Assembly (NCBI GenBank): GCA_964609675.1 | Contig: CAZSRX010000011.1 | Coordinates: forward strand, 1-26,351 | DNA length: 26,351 nucleotides | Direction: 5' to 3' | Source of the DNA: CAZSRX01 sp964609675 [NCBI: uncultured Bacteroidota bacterium] | GTDB lineage: Bacteria > CLD3 > SB21 | Part shown: positions 14,497-23,600 of the stretch, piece after piece | Layout of the letters: every line of letters begins with the position of its first letter | How positions within the stretch are numbered: position 1 is the first letter of the stretch | Translations under genes and position numbers: made by a program | Notes under the pieces: generated by a model | Database searches by the model: none | What the model was told of the DNA's origin: nothing | What the model saw: the letters and a program-made list of their open reading frames with translations, nothing else

Positions 14497-15513
14497 TTAT
14501 TCCGGTTTGGATGAGCGCGACATCAATTCGGCCATGGCCTGCTTAGGATCTTTACCTTCGAACACAATTCGGTAAACCTGTTCGGTGATGGGCATGTCAA
14601 CCTGATATTTCTGAGCGAGTGCCCAGGCCGCCTTCGCGGTAAATACACCCTCGGCCACCATCTTCATGGATTTCAGCACTTCATCAATGGTTTTCCCTTT
14701 TCCCAGTTGAATCCCGACATTCCGGTTTCGGCTGAGATCGCCGGTACAGGTCAGAACCAGGTCGCCCATTCCGGAAAGCCCGAGAAAGGTCATTTCCTGT
14801 GCGCCCATTTTTTTTCCAAGGCGCAGAATTTCTGCCATGCCGCGGGTGATGATAGCCGCCTGCGTGTTGTGGCCAAATCCCATACCGTCACTGATGCCGG
14901 CCGCTACGGCAATTACGTTCTTCAGCGCGCTTGCCAGTTCCGATCCGACAATATCATCCGTGGTGTACACGCGAAAGCGGTCGTTGCTGAATATCTGCTG
15001 GCAATACCTGGCAATGTCCGGATCCTGCGATGCGATGGTCACCGCGGTCGGATTGCCCTGCGCCACTTCCCGCGCAAAACTTGGTCCCGATAAAAACGCC
15101 AGCCGGTCGCGATTGGAAGCGGGCAGAATTTCATGCAGTAATTGTGACATCGTCAGCAGCGTCGTGTTTTCCAGACCTTTGGTGCAGTTGACAATGATTG
15201 CGCCGGGATCCATGTAGGGAATGGCTTCGGTCATCACCCGACGGGTCGCCTGCGCGGGATTAACCTGAAGCAAAACCGGTTTATCCGCGACGACATGCCG
15301 TATCTCTGAAGTAGCGGTAATCAGCGGCGACAACTTGAATCCGGGCAGAAACGTCTTGTTTTCCCGGGTAAAATTAATTTCTTCGGCCACCGCTTCTTCA
15401 TGAGACCACAAGGTAATCGGGTAGCCGTTTCGCGCCAGCAATATCGCCATGGCTGTTCCGAAACTTCCGGCGCCGATGATGCCGATCGGCATATGGGTTT
15501 TATCGTTATTCAT
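14497..15513 (-). CDS. gpsA: Glycerol-3-phosphate dehydrogenase [NAD(P)+]
   Basis: GpsA reduces dihydroxyacetone phosphate to sn-glycerol-3-phosphate, the backbone for phospholipids. The Rossmann motif GAGSFG (14-19) is at the N-terminus, followed by NCTKGLE, the SGPSFAREVAQG motif and the catalytic-lysine region ALKNVIAVAAGISDG. The length (338) is normal. I chose the ATG at 15513; the preceding codon is TTG at 15516, and an ATG 7 codons in would also fit. No ribosome binding site is seen. A candidate -10 box lies so close to the ATG that the message could have almost no leader. It follows radA by about 69 bp. Confidence 0.95.
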   Translation of the reverse strand: MNNDKTHMPIGIIGAGSFGTAMAILLARNGYPITLWSHEEAVAEEINFTRENKTFLPGFKLSPLITATSEIRHVVADKPVLLQVNPAQATRRVMTEAIPYMDPGAIIVNCTKGLENTTLLTMSQLLHEILPASNRDRLAFLSGPSFAREVAQGNPTAVTIASQDPDIARYCQQIFSNDRFRVYTTDDIVGSELASALKNVIAVAAGISDGMGFGHNTQAAIITRGMAEILRLGKKMGAQEMTFLGLSGMGDLVLTCTGDLSRNRNVGIQLGKGKTIDEVLKSMKMVAEGVFTAKAAWALAQKYQVDMPITEQVYRIVFEGKDPKQAMAELMSRSSKPE

Positions 15514-15519
15514 CAAAAA

Positions 15520-15548
15520 AATATAATTAATCTATTGTTGCCGAGCAA
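15520..15548 (-). promoter_or_regulatory. Candidate promoter immediately upstream of gpsA
   Basis: On the minus strand TTGCTC (15548-15543), 17 bases, then TATATT (15525-15520). The predicted start would fall at about the gpsA ATG, implying a leaderless or near-leaderless message, which fits the missing ribosome binding site. The -35 match is partial and the AT-rich context makes chance a real possibility. Confidence 0.3.
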
Positions 15549-15582
15549 GAATTAAATGCAGATTAGAACCGGTTCAGCGGGA

Positions 15583-16977
15583 TTAATTATTTTTTAACCG
15601 CTGAATCACTTCTTCCAGACGGCGGCATCCGACAAGCTGTACGTCTTTGATGGCGCCAAGGTCCTTCATCTGGCTTTTCGGAAGAATGATTTTACCGAAA
15701 CCGAGTTTGGCTGATTCGCGAACCCGGCGTTCGATATTCGATACGGCGCGGATTTCGCCGCCGAGGCCGACCTCGCCGATAACGGCGGTCTGGGCATCGA
15801 CGGGCACATCCAAATAGCTGGACGCCAGCGCGCAGAGAACAGCCAGGTCCGCGGCCGGTTCGTCCACAGTCAGCCCGCCGACGATATTCATAAACACATC
15901 CGACTGGCCCAGCGGCAGACGCACGCGTTTTTCAAGAACGGCAATCAGCAGTTGGAGGCGGCGTAAATCAAATCCCGACGCGGTTCGTTGCGGAATCCCA
16001 TAGTTCGTCGGGCTGACAAGCGCCTGCGCTTCTACCAGTAATACACGCGACCCTTCGACAGCCGGCATGACTACGGAACCGGACTGGTCCACGTGCCGCT
16101 CGGATAAAAATAATTCCGACGGATTAGCTACTTCCTCAAGTCCGATGCCCGTCATCTCAAATATCCCGATTTCGTTGGTGGAACCGTAGCGGTTCTTGGT
16201 CGCGCGGAGAATGCGGAACAGATGCCCGGCATCGCCTTCAAATTGCAGAACGGTATCCACGATATGTTCCAGCACCTTGGGACCCGCCAGCGTACCGTCC
16301 TTGGTCACATGCCCAACAAGAAATATGGTAATGTCCATGGATTTAGCAATATGCATCAGCAGAGCGGCGCATTCCCGCACCTGGCTCACGCTGCCGGGGG
16401 CGCTCGGAATTTCTTCGCGGAACAGCGTTTGTATGGAATCAATAACAACCATAGCCGGCCGTTGCCGGATAAGGATCTGCGTGATCTTACCCAAATTGGT
16501 TTCTGCAAGCACTTTCAGTCTGTCTGCGCGCGGCGCGATACGGTCGGCACGGGAACGGATTTGTTGCACCGATTCTTCGCCGGAAACATATAAAACATCA
16601 TCCTTCAGCGCCGAAGCCATCTGGAGCATGAGCGTGGACTTGCCGATACCGGGATCGCCTCCCACAAGAACGACGGAGCCCTTCACGATGCCGCCGCCCA
16701 ATACACGGTCCAACTCCGCTATTCCCGTCGCCGTGCGGTGATCAACCTGCAGAGCGATGGCCTGCAAATATACCGGTTCGGATAAATCCGTAACGGCCGC
16801 GCTGTCAATTTCCCGAAATTGTTTCAGCATTTTCTCCTGCGCGTGCATCGTTTCAAGGTCTGCGCTGATTTCTTCAACAAGGCTGTTCCATGCGCCGCAA
16901 TCCGGACATTTTCCCATCGCCTTGGGCGATCGGTATCCGCATGACTGACAGACAAATTGGGTTTTAGGTTTGGGCAT
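15583..16977 (-). CDS. radA: DNA repair protein RadA
   Basis: RadA (Sms) is a RecA-like ATPase that promotes branch migration in homologous recombination. Seen in order: a zinc finger C10, C13, C24, C27; Walker A GGDPGIGKST; the RadA-specific KNRYGSTNEIG motif; and a C-terminal Lon-protease-like domain with GEVGLGGEIRAV. I chose the ATG at 16977, giving MPKPKTQFVCQSCG as in the family; an in-frame TTG at 16989 would add four residues. The length is 464, normal. It follows the small possible lipoprotein gene by 27 bp. Confidence 0.96.
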   Translation of the reverse strand: MPKPKTQFVCQSCGYRSPKAMGKCPDCGAWNSLVEEISADLETMHAQEKMLKQFREIDSAAVTDLSEPVYLQAIALQVDHRTATGIAELDRVLGGGIVKGSVVLVGGDPGIGKSTLMLQMASALKDDVLYVSGEESVQQIRSRADRIAPRADRLKVLAETNLGKITQILIRQRPAMVVIDSIQTLFREEIPSAPGSVSQVRECAALLMHIAKSMDITIFLVGHVTKDGTLAGPKVLEHIVDTVLQFEGDAGHLFRILRATKNRYGSTNEIGIFEMTGIGLEEVANPSELFLSERHVDQSGSVVMPAVEGSRVLLVEAQALVSPTNYGIPQRTASGFDLRRLQLLIAVLEKRVRLPLGQSDVFMNIVGGLTVDEPAADLAVLCALASSYLDVPVDAQTAVIGEVGLGGEIRAVSNIERRVRESAKLGFGKIILPKSQMKDLGAIKDVQLVGCRRLEEVIQRLKNN

Positions 16978-17004
16978 TTTAAATAACAATCATATTCATT
17001 ATTA

Positions 17005-17634
17005 TTATTTTGATATCTTCTCCCCTACCTTATCCAAAAACGCATGATTGATATCAAGGTTACCATTGATCTGGTCCCGCGCGCCGGCAGTCTTTGTAAC
17101 GGGGCTGTAAGCCGTTTCGATAGCTTTATCCTGGATTTGAATGTACGCGCGCGTCAATTCATGCCAGTCATCCGGAATCCGCTTATCGACGCTAAATCTG
17201 AGCGCTTCATTTTTACCGGCTACCGGACTTCCTTTTACTACGCCCAGAATTTCAAGATAATATTTTCCAAAAACCTCATTGGCCGATGTGATGCGATGTA
17301 TTTTCATTGTATTGAGTTTGTTCTGGCGGTTCAGTTTTTCTGCCAGCCCGGTATTCATCTTTCTGGAAAAACCCATATACGACCCTGATTTCAGGTCTTC
17401 CGTAGCCGCATGGATATTCTGCAAATTTTGATTCAGCAAATCGGCGGGAAATTCTTCCGTTAAATCAAACCCGTTATTGATAAATGCCGTATCGGTGACA
17501 CGGTAAACTTCCATTTCGCTACGGCATTGTGCGATCAGTTTTTTGATCTGATCTTTCTGATCAGCCTTGAGACCGCCGCATGAATTCGGCAGAAGGAGGA
17601 CAAGTAATACTGTAATGAATCGGATGCGAGGCAT
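17005..17634 (-). CDS. Small exported protein of unknown function, possible lipoprotein
   Basis: I do not recognise this 209-residue protein. It begins with two arginines, then a strongly hydrophobic segment (6-15) ending LLPNSC with C19, which could be a lipidation cysteine, although PNS is a poor lipobox. The rest is soluble and mainly helical. An AAGG site precedes the ATG. It lies 26 bp after the aldo/keto reductase gene and 27 bp before radA, so it probably belongs to the same transcript, with no functional hint from either. Confidence 0.7.
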   Translation of the reverse strand: MPRIRFITVLLVLLLPNSCGGLKADQKDQIKKLIAQCRSEMEVYRVTDTAFINNGFDLTEEFPADLLNQNLQNIHAATEDLKSGSYMGFSRKMNTGLAEKLNRQNKLNTMKIHRITSANEVFGKYYLEILGVVKGSPVAGKNEALRFSVDKRIPDDWHELTRAYIQIQDKAIETAYSPVTKTAGARDQINGNLDINHAFLDKVGEKISK

Positions 17635-17660
17635 GGTACCTTAAGGTTCAAGGATAGTAA

Positions 17661-18695
17661 TTATTTTCGCCGGTGATTATCCATATCGCCATAGGTTCCG
17701 CCGAACAGAATATCCCGTATCGGTTCGCTGGCAAGGAAATCATGAGGAAAACCAAGATCGATCCGGCTGGCTTCATCGAGCGTTTGCATTGTATCATCGG
17801 GCAGCGTAAAATTCATGCACGCGAGATTGTCCTCAAGTTGTGCGGCGGTGCGTGCGCCTAATATCGGAATGATGACACCGGGCTGTTGCCGCACCCAGTT
17901 AATGGCGACCTGTGACGGCGTGCGTCCCAATCGCCCGGCGACGGCGGTAACCGTTTTGGCAATGGTTATGTTACGGTCGGACAAACGCGCGCTTCCCGGC
18001 TTTAAACGGGTGGATGCTGAGGGCACGGTTTCATTGAATTTTCCGCTCAGCACGCCGGCGCCAAGCACTGCCCACGGCGTCACAGCCAGATCCAACGTCC
18101 GTGCCATCGGCAGTAAATCGCGCTCCGGCGTCCGCTCAATCAAGCTGTACTGTATCTGTAAAGCCGTAAACGCCGTCCAGCCGCGCAGGTCGGCAAGCGT
18201 ATTCGCCTGCGCGACAATCCACGCCGGAGTATCGGAAATGCCGATGTACAGAATTTTTCCTGCGCGGACCATGTCGTCAAGCGCGCGCAGGACTTCTTCC
18301 GGAGACGTCGTGAAATCCCATGCGTGCAGCCAGTACACATCGATATAATCCGTCTTCAGCCGCTTCAGGCTTGCCTCGAGGGACTGCACCATATTTTTCC
18401 GGTGATTGCCGCACGCGTTAGGGTCGCCGCGGCGCATCCACAGGGAGTATTTGGTCGCCAGCACCAGGCGTTCGCGTTCCGAAGCGATAAATTCCCCGAC
18501 GAATATCTCGCTGGTGCCTTCGGTATAGCGGTTGGCGGTATCTATGAAATTTCCGCCGGCGCCGACATAGGCGTCAAATATTTTTTTACTCTCTGCTTTC
18601 GAGGCGCCCCAGCCCCATTCCTCGCCGAACGTCATCGTGCCCAGGCCTAATTCCGAAACGCGCAAACCGCTCCGTCCAAGAAGTTTGTATTTCAT
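17661..18695 (-). CDS. Aldo/keto reductase
   Basis: An NADPH-dependent oxidoreductase of the AKR superfamily, 344 residues, most like the potassium-channel beta-subunit/YghZ-type branch. The catalytic tetrad is complete: D52, Y57, K82 and H124 (in YWLHAWD). FIDTANRY (50-57) and the C-terminal GARTAAQLEDNL are typical. The physiological substrate cannot be predicted. It starts 8 bp after the wecB stop, so it is likely co-translated, but the pairing has no obvious pathway logic. Confidence 0.93.
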   Translation of the reverse strand: MKYKLLGRSGLRVSELGLGTMTFGEEWGWGASKAESKKIFDAYVGAGGNFIDTANRYTEGTSEIFVGEFIASERERLVLATKYSLWMRRGDPNACGNHRKNMVQSLEASLKRLKTDYIDVYWLHAWDFTTSPEEVLRALDDMVRAGKILYIGISDTPAWIVAQANTLADLRGWTAFTALQIQYSLIERTPERDLLPMARTLDLAVTPWAVLGAGVLSGKFNETVPSASTRLKPGSARLSDRNITIAKTVTAVAGRLGRTPSQVAINWVRQQPGVIIPILGARTAAQLEDNLACMNFTLPDDTMQTLDEASRIDLGFPHDFLASEPIRDILFGGTYGDMDNHRRK

Positions 18696-18703
18696 AGCAT
18701 GCC

Positions 18704-19819
18704 TTAAGCTGTTTTCAAAATATCAAGAATCTTTTGTGAGGCGGCACCGTCACCGTAAGGATTTTTAGCGCCGGCCATCTTATGATAAACATTTTCAGCA
18801 GTCAGTAATTCCATAACGTTTTTCATAATGGATGCACAGCCGGTGCCTACCAGGCGCGCGGTACCGGCCTCGATACCTTCTGTACGTTCGGTGACATCCC
18901 GCATCACCAGCACCGGTTTGCCAAGCGATGGCGCCTCTTCCTGCACCCCGCCCGAATCCGTCAATATAAAGAACGACCGCTTCATCAGCCAGATAAATTC
19001 CGGATAATCCAGCGGCGGCAATAACCGGATGCGGGGATGGCCGTCCAGGATTTCATACACCGGCTTCTGGACATTCGGATTCAGATGGACGGGATAAATC
19101 ATCTGTACATCCGGCCTGGCGTCAGCGATGGCGCGGATGGCGCGGCAAATCTCACGAAACGGTTCTCCGAAACTCTCGCGCCGGTGTCCGGTTATCAGGA
19201 TAGTTTTTTTCCTGATATCCAGAAACGAAAATTTTTCTTCCATCGATGCGTGATATTTTGTTTCGACGATTTCGACGCTCTTCAGCAAAGCGTCGATAAC
19301 CGTATTACCGACCATCCAGACGTTTTTTGTTATTCCGGAGGCCTTAAGATTTGCGACCGCACGAGGCGTCGGCGCAAATAAATAATCGCTGAGTTGATCG
19401 ACGACGATCCGGTTCATTTCTTCGGGAAACGGGGCTAATTTATCAAAGCTGCGCAAACCGGCTTCTATATGTATAACCGGAATTTTATTGTAATAACCCG
19501 CCAGGGCGCCCGCAAAGGCCGTCGTTGTGTCGCCCTGTACAATGAGTCCGTCAAAAACTTTACGGCGCAAATAAGCCCCTGTTAATCGTATAAGTTCGGC
19601 GGTCAGATAAAACAAATCCTGGCCTGGCTTCATCACGTTTAAATCATCATCAGGCGTGATGCCAAAAAAATTCAATACCGTATCCAGCATATCCCGATGC
19701 TGGCCAGTAATAAGAATGGAGGATTGAAAATGCTCCGGCTCTCTTTCCATACCTTTGATGAGCGGTGCCAGCTTGATGGCCTCCGGGCGTGTGCCCAATA
19801 TATACAAAAATTTTTTCAT
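18704..19819 (-). CDS. wecB: UDP-N-acetylglucosamine 2-epimerase (non-hydrolysing)
   Basis: Interconverts UDP-GlcNAc and UDP-ManNAc, supplying surface polysaccharide or cell-wall glycopolymer synthesis. The 371-residue length and the motifs GTRPEAIKLAPLI near the N-terminus, HIEAGLRSFD, GHRRESFGEP and TDSGGVQEEAPSLGKP, then RDVTERTEGIEAGTARLVG, are those of the family. It starts 5 bp after the SRAP stop and ends 8 bp before the aldo/keto reductase. No other polysaccharide gene is nearby, so the end product is unknown. Confidence 0.95.
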   Translation of the reverse strand: MKKFLYILGTRPEAIKLAPLIKGMEREPEHFQSSILITGQHRDMLDTVLNFFGITPDDDLNVMKPGQDLFYLTAELIRLTGAYLRRKVFDGLIVQGDTTTAFAGALAGYYNKIPVIHIEAGLRSFDKLAPFPEEMNRIVVDQLSDYLFAPTPRAVANLKASGITKNVWMVGNTVIDALLKSVEIVETKYHASMEEKFSFLDIRKKTILITGHRRESFGEPFREICRAIRAIADARPDVQMIYPVHLNPNVQKPVYEILDGHPRIRLLPPLDYPEFIWLMKRSFFILTDSGGVQEEAPSLGKPVLVMRDVTERTEGIEAGTARLVGTGCASIMKNVMELLTAENVYHKMAGAKNPYGDGAASQKILDILKTA

Positions 19820-19824
19820 GGGTA

Positions 19825-20484
19825 TTATCGCCGCATCCTGGTTATTTCCGGGTCCGCATCCTCCCTAATCATACCCGGATCCGCGCAGGGCCTCAGCAGA
19901 TACTGCACATCCCGATAATGCTGTTTCTGCGGATCCAGCCATACGGATTCGTCATCCTTATTCAAAATGACCGGCATGCGATTGTGTACCGCCGCAACCA
20001 CTTCATTCGGTTCGGTGGTGATAATTGTGCAGGAAGTAATAACGGTATCCGTATTGTTCGTATCTTTCCACACATCATATAAGCCGGCGAAAGAGAAAAT
20101 ATTCCGGTCACGCCGTGAGAACTTTACCGGTATTTTTTTTTTATTTTCTTCCCGAAACTCATAAAACCCGTCGGCCGGTATCAGGCAGCGCTTCTGTGCA
20201 ATCAAATGACGGAAGGACGGTTTTTCATGCAGGGTTTCGGCGCGGGCGTTAAACAGTTTATTGCCGATTTTCGTATCTTTGGCCCAGAACGGTATCAGTC
20301 CCCAACGCATTGCCTTCAACGCAGGACGGTTGTCTGATAAAACCACCGCCAACACGGTTTGCGTCGGAGCAATGTTCTGACTTGGACGGTAAAAGGTTAT
20401 TAAGGAATTAAATTCTTCAACATCCAGCGTGTACCGATCCAGAATATTCTGTAAACTGGCCACTAGGGTAAATCGTCCGCACAT
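19825..20484 (-). CDS. SRAP/HMCES-family abasic-site shield protein (YedK-like)
   Basis: SRAP proteins covalently trap abasic sites in single-stranded DNA through the N-terminal cysteine. All key residues are seen: C2 (after removal of Met, MCGRF), N79 in FNARAET, E109 in PADGFYEF and H167 in AVHNRMP, matching E. coli YedK C2, N75, E105 and H160. The 219-residue length is normal. It is the first gene of the long minus-strand run to ispG. No good promoter was found in the 143 bp upstream; an inverted repeat (20521-20555) and a 46-codon open frame lie there. Confidence 0.95.
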   Translation of the reverse strand: MCGRFTLVASLQNILDRYTLDVEEFNSLITFYRPSQNIAPTQTVLAVVLSDNRPALKAMRWGLIPFWAKDTKIGNKLFNARAETLHEKPSFRHLIAQKRCLIPADGFYEFREENKKKIPVKFSRRDRNIFSFAGLYDVWKDTNNTDTVITSCTIITTEPNEVVAAVHNRMPVILNKDDESVWLDPQKQHYRDVQYLLRPCADPGMIREDADPEITRMRR

Positions 20485-20493
20485 AAATCGGCG

Positions 20494-20634
20494 TTATCCG
20501 GATCCGTTAAACGGTTTATAGGCTGCCGATCTATTCTTTTTTACATCCGGCAGCCATATATTAATATTGGTAAGGGCATTCAGAATCTCAACGGCCTGGT
20601 TGGTATCTGAAAATATCGGCGTGGTAATTACTTG
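20494..20634 (-). other. Open frame after the propeller gene: possible frameshifted C-terminal extension
   Basis: After the minus-strand stop at 20630-20628, an open frame in another phase runs from CAA (20634) to TAA (20496-20494), 46 codons, ending 9 bases before the SRAP ATG. It has no ATG, GTG or TTG start. Its predicted peptide has a protein-like composition (for example TNQAVEILNALTNINIWLP). One extra G in the G5 run (20639-20635 on the minus strand) would fuse it to the upstream protein. Chance openness over 46 codons is roughly one in ten, so this is only suggestive. Confidence 0.3.
20521..20555. repeat. Inverted repeat between the propeller gene and the SRAP gene
   Basis: GGCTGCCG (20521-20528) and CGGCAGCC (20548-20555) form a perfect 8-bp stem with a 19-nt loop. 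Neither strand has a T-tract right after it, so it is not a standard intrinsic terminator, but its position after the stop of the large gene fits a transcript 3' end or processing hairpin. Confidence 0.4.
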
Positions 20635-23600
20635 CCCCCGCTCAAATGCCGCTTAATCTTCGCCTGATGACGCTCGGCCAGAAAACGTACCGGTGTTCGC
20701 TGGGGTATCGCAGCGATGATATCTCCGTAAACCTTTTGCGCATCGGCGAGCCGGGAGACGCTTTCGTAACTGCCAGCCAGGGCAAACTGAATCTCCACCG
20801 CTTTTTCGTGTTTCGGATATTCGCGAATGAATTCCTCGTACAACGGAATGCATTTATTGAGGTCTTTGGAAGATTCCAGAACCTGCATCATTTCCAGATA
20901 CCGGTTGGCAATCCACTCCTGGCTTAGCCCGTTGGGATAGGTTTTACGTACCTGCTTGTAGATAGCCATCGCGCGGTCAAAATCATTTTTGGCCTGATAC
21001 TGCGTACCAATACGGTACATGGATTCTTCAATCCGGAACGCTTTCCGGGCATCGCCTCTGACGCGCTCGGCCAGTTCGGCATATACCCGCATGGCCTGGT
21101 CAAACCGGCTGCTGTCTTCATAGCGCCGGGCGATCCTGTAAAGATTAACGTCCGTGACCCAGCGCGAGGTTGGATTGGATGAGCGGATATTCATGTACGC
21201 AGAATAGGCATTATCGACCTGCCCTTCTTTTTCGAAGGTCAGCGCTTTTTTGGCGGCAATCCACTCGCTCAGGTCGGCGTAAACGGAGAGCAGATTGTAC
21301 AGTTCCCGAGCCTTAGCCCATTGCTTCTTTTCCCAGAAAACCTTTTCCTGCGCGAGCACGTTTTGCACCATGAGTTTCTTGTCGCCGTCGCCGGTGGACT
21401 TGCGGAAATGTACGCCTTTATCGGTACCAATCCAGATGCTCATATCCTCGGCAAACAGCACCGCGCGCACGTCGTTGGAGGGCAGGCCGTCTTCTTTGGT
21501 GTAATTCATCCAGAAAGTATTATTATAAAAACTCAACCCTTCCTTGGTACCTACGAGAATCATACCGCCCCGGGAACCCACGACGCACTGAGTGTTGTTG
21601 GATATCAGCCCGTCTTCGGTAGTATATTGTTTCCAGTTTCCGTCGTAGGTGACGATGCCTTTGTCCGTCGCCAGCCACTTCGTGTCTTTCGCGTCAATAT
21701 AAAATCCACGCACATCATTGTATTCGACTTCACCGGTGCTGAGGATGGCTTTTGGTTCGTTGTCAATTTGCACCAGATATTTATCGACGATCAGCCACAG
21801 GACGTTGCGGCTGTCGAGCAGGACAAATTTGACTTTATCGCCGGGCAGACCGTTTTTGGAAGTGTAGGTTTTGTTCACCCCGCCGCTGATAATCAGGCCC
21901 TGGTCGCTGGCGGCAATGTTGGATTTGTTGGTCGGGCGATAGATGAACCATGAGATCGCCTTGTTGCTGAACGCGCCCCACATCGGCGTCCATTTGGTCT
22001 GGTTACGGCTCTGCTTCATGTAGCAGAGGGCGTTCCGGCTGACGCCGTTAATCACCGCCCATACGTCGCGGTCCGCGTCCATATATACCTGCCGGACATC
22101 CTTGCCGGGAAGACCGTCCACATAAGGCGTCAGCGCGCCGAGGTTGATGTCGCATTTCACCACGCCGTTGGCCTGGGTCGCAATCCAGAGATTCGTACCG
22201 TCAAGAAACACGTTGTTGATGCCGGAGCCGATCTCATAGGTTTTCCATTCCACGCCGCCTCTCATGTCGTTCATGATATCCCGGCGATGCAGTTGATCAT
22301 AATAATCGGTAAGCCGGTAGAGGATTTCCATATCAGCGGAAGATTTGGCGAGATCCGCATACACCGGATCAGAGGATCCTTGGCCTTTTTGCTTTTCTTC
22401 CATAACGGCGATTTTGTATTTCGCTTCGTCGAAGCGGAGATGATCCGGAAATTTATTATTCAGCTTCTGCAGCAGCCGTGCAGCCCCGAATGAATCACCG
22501 TCAGCTTCCAGAAGGACGGCCATTTTCCAAAGAACGGTTTCGACCAGCGGATCGTCCGGATAATTATCCATGAACTGCTGATAATATTTCTGTGACTCGG
22601 ATACTTTCTTCTTTATGGCATACTGATCCGCCAGGGTCAGTATCGCGGGCTTCACCGAGGCGTGCTTCGGAAATCGTGTGACGAATTCCTTCAGCAAATC
22701 CAGTCCTTTATCCGTTTCGCCGACATAAAAGAACATGTGCGCGATGCGGTACATCGCTTCGGGAATTTCTGCCGCGTCACGGAAGATCTCTTTTTTTATC
22801 AACAGGTAATAATAATGCGTAGCTGTGGCATATTGGCCCATGAGGTGTTCTTCTTTGGCCCGGTCAAATATCACGGAGGCGATTTTTTTGGCGTTGGCCT
22901 GCTCAAAATACCGGTTGAAACCGAGTACGCCGCCGGCCCATATCTGGTTATTGCGGTCGATGCGGAGCGCGCGCAGTTCATCGGATATCAAACCGGTTTT
23001 GGAATTATAAAACCGCTCCGAACCGCCTTCGACCTGAAACACGCCTTCGTCTTTAGAAGCCGCCCAGGCCGCGCTCAGCATATCCGTGTCCACCGCGTAA
23101 ATCGTTTTACCCTTCAGAAAAACCTGGCAGGTGACGCCGTTGAATTTCCCGATGCCCTTGTTGGTGGCAATCCAAACATTGCCCTCGAGGTCCACGCGGA
23201 CATCGTTAATCGTGTTATTCGGCAGGGCGTGGCTGTCGGTGTTGTACACTTTCCATTCCTTGCCGTCAAAACTGATCAGACCTTTGTCGGTGCCCAGCCA
23301 GATAACGCCGTCCCAATTGGAATGAATAGCCCGGATTTCGTTGGTCGGCAAAGCCTTATTGGTGCTCTTCTGGTCCCATTGAATCCACTGGTCATCCCGT
23401 GTACGGCGAATGAGTCCTTTGTTGGTCCCGATCCATAGCGCTCCGTCGCCGTCTATGTGCAATGCTTTAAAATCATCCGTCTCAAACTTCACGGCGCCCT
23501 TTTGAACACCTTTGGAATAGTGTACGATCTTCTTAGGATTCCACATATCCAGTCCTTTGGCGGTGGCAATCCATAGATTGCCCTCATCATCGATTTCTAT

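Noticed and set aside
17005-17634. Confident lipoprotein call for the 209-residue protein
   Set aside because: The sequence before C19 (PNS) departs from the usual lipobox, so it is kept only as a possibility.
20628-20642. Programmed -1 ribosomal frameshift at the end of the propeller-TPR gene
   Set aside because: The C-GGG-GGC tract is a poor slippery heptamer and no downstream pseudoknot is evident; a homopolymer length change explains the extension more simply.
22662-23438. Open frame antisense to the propeller-TPR gene (about 260 codons)
   Set aside because: A shadow of the repeated propeller codons, with no start signals.
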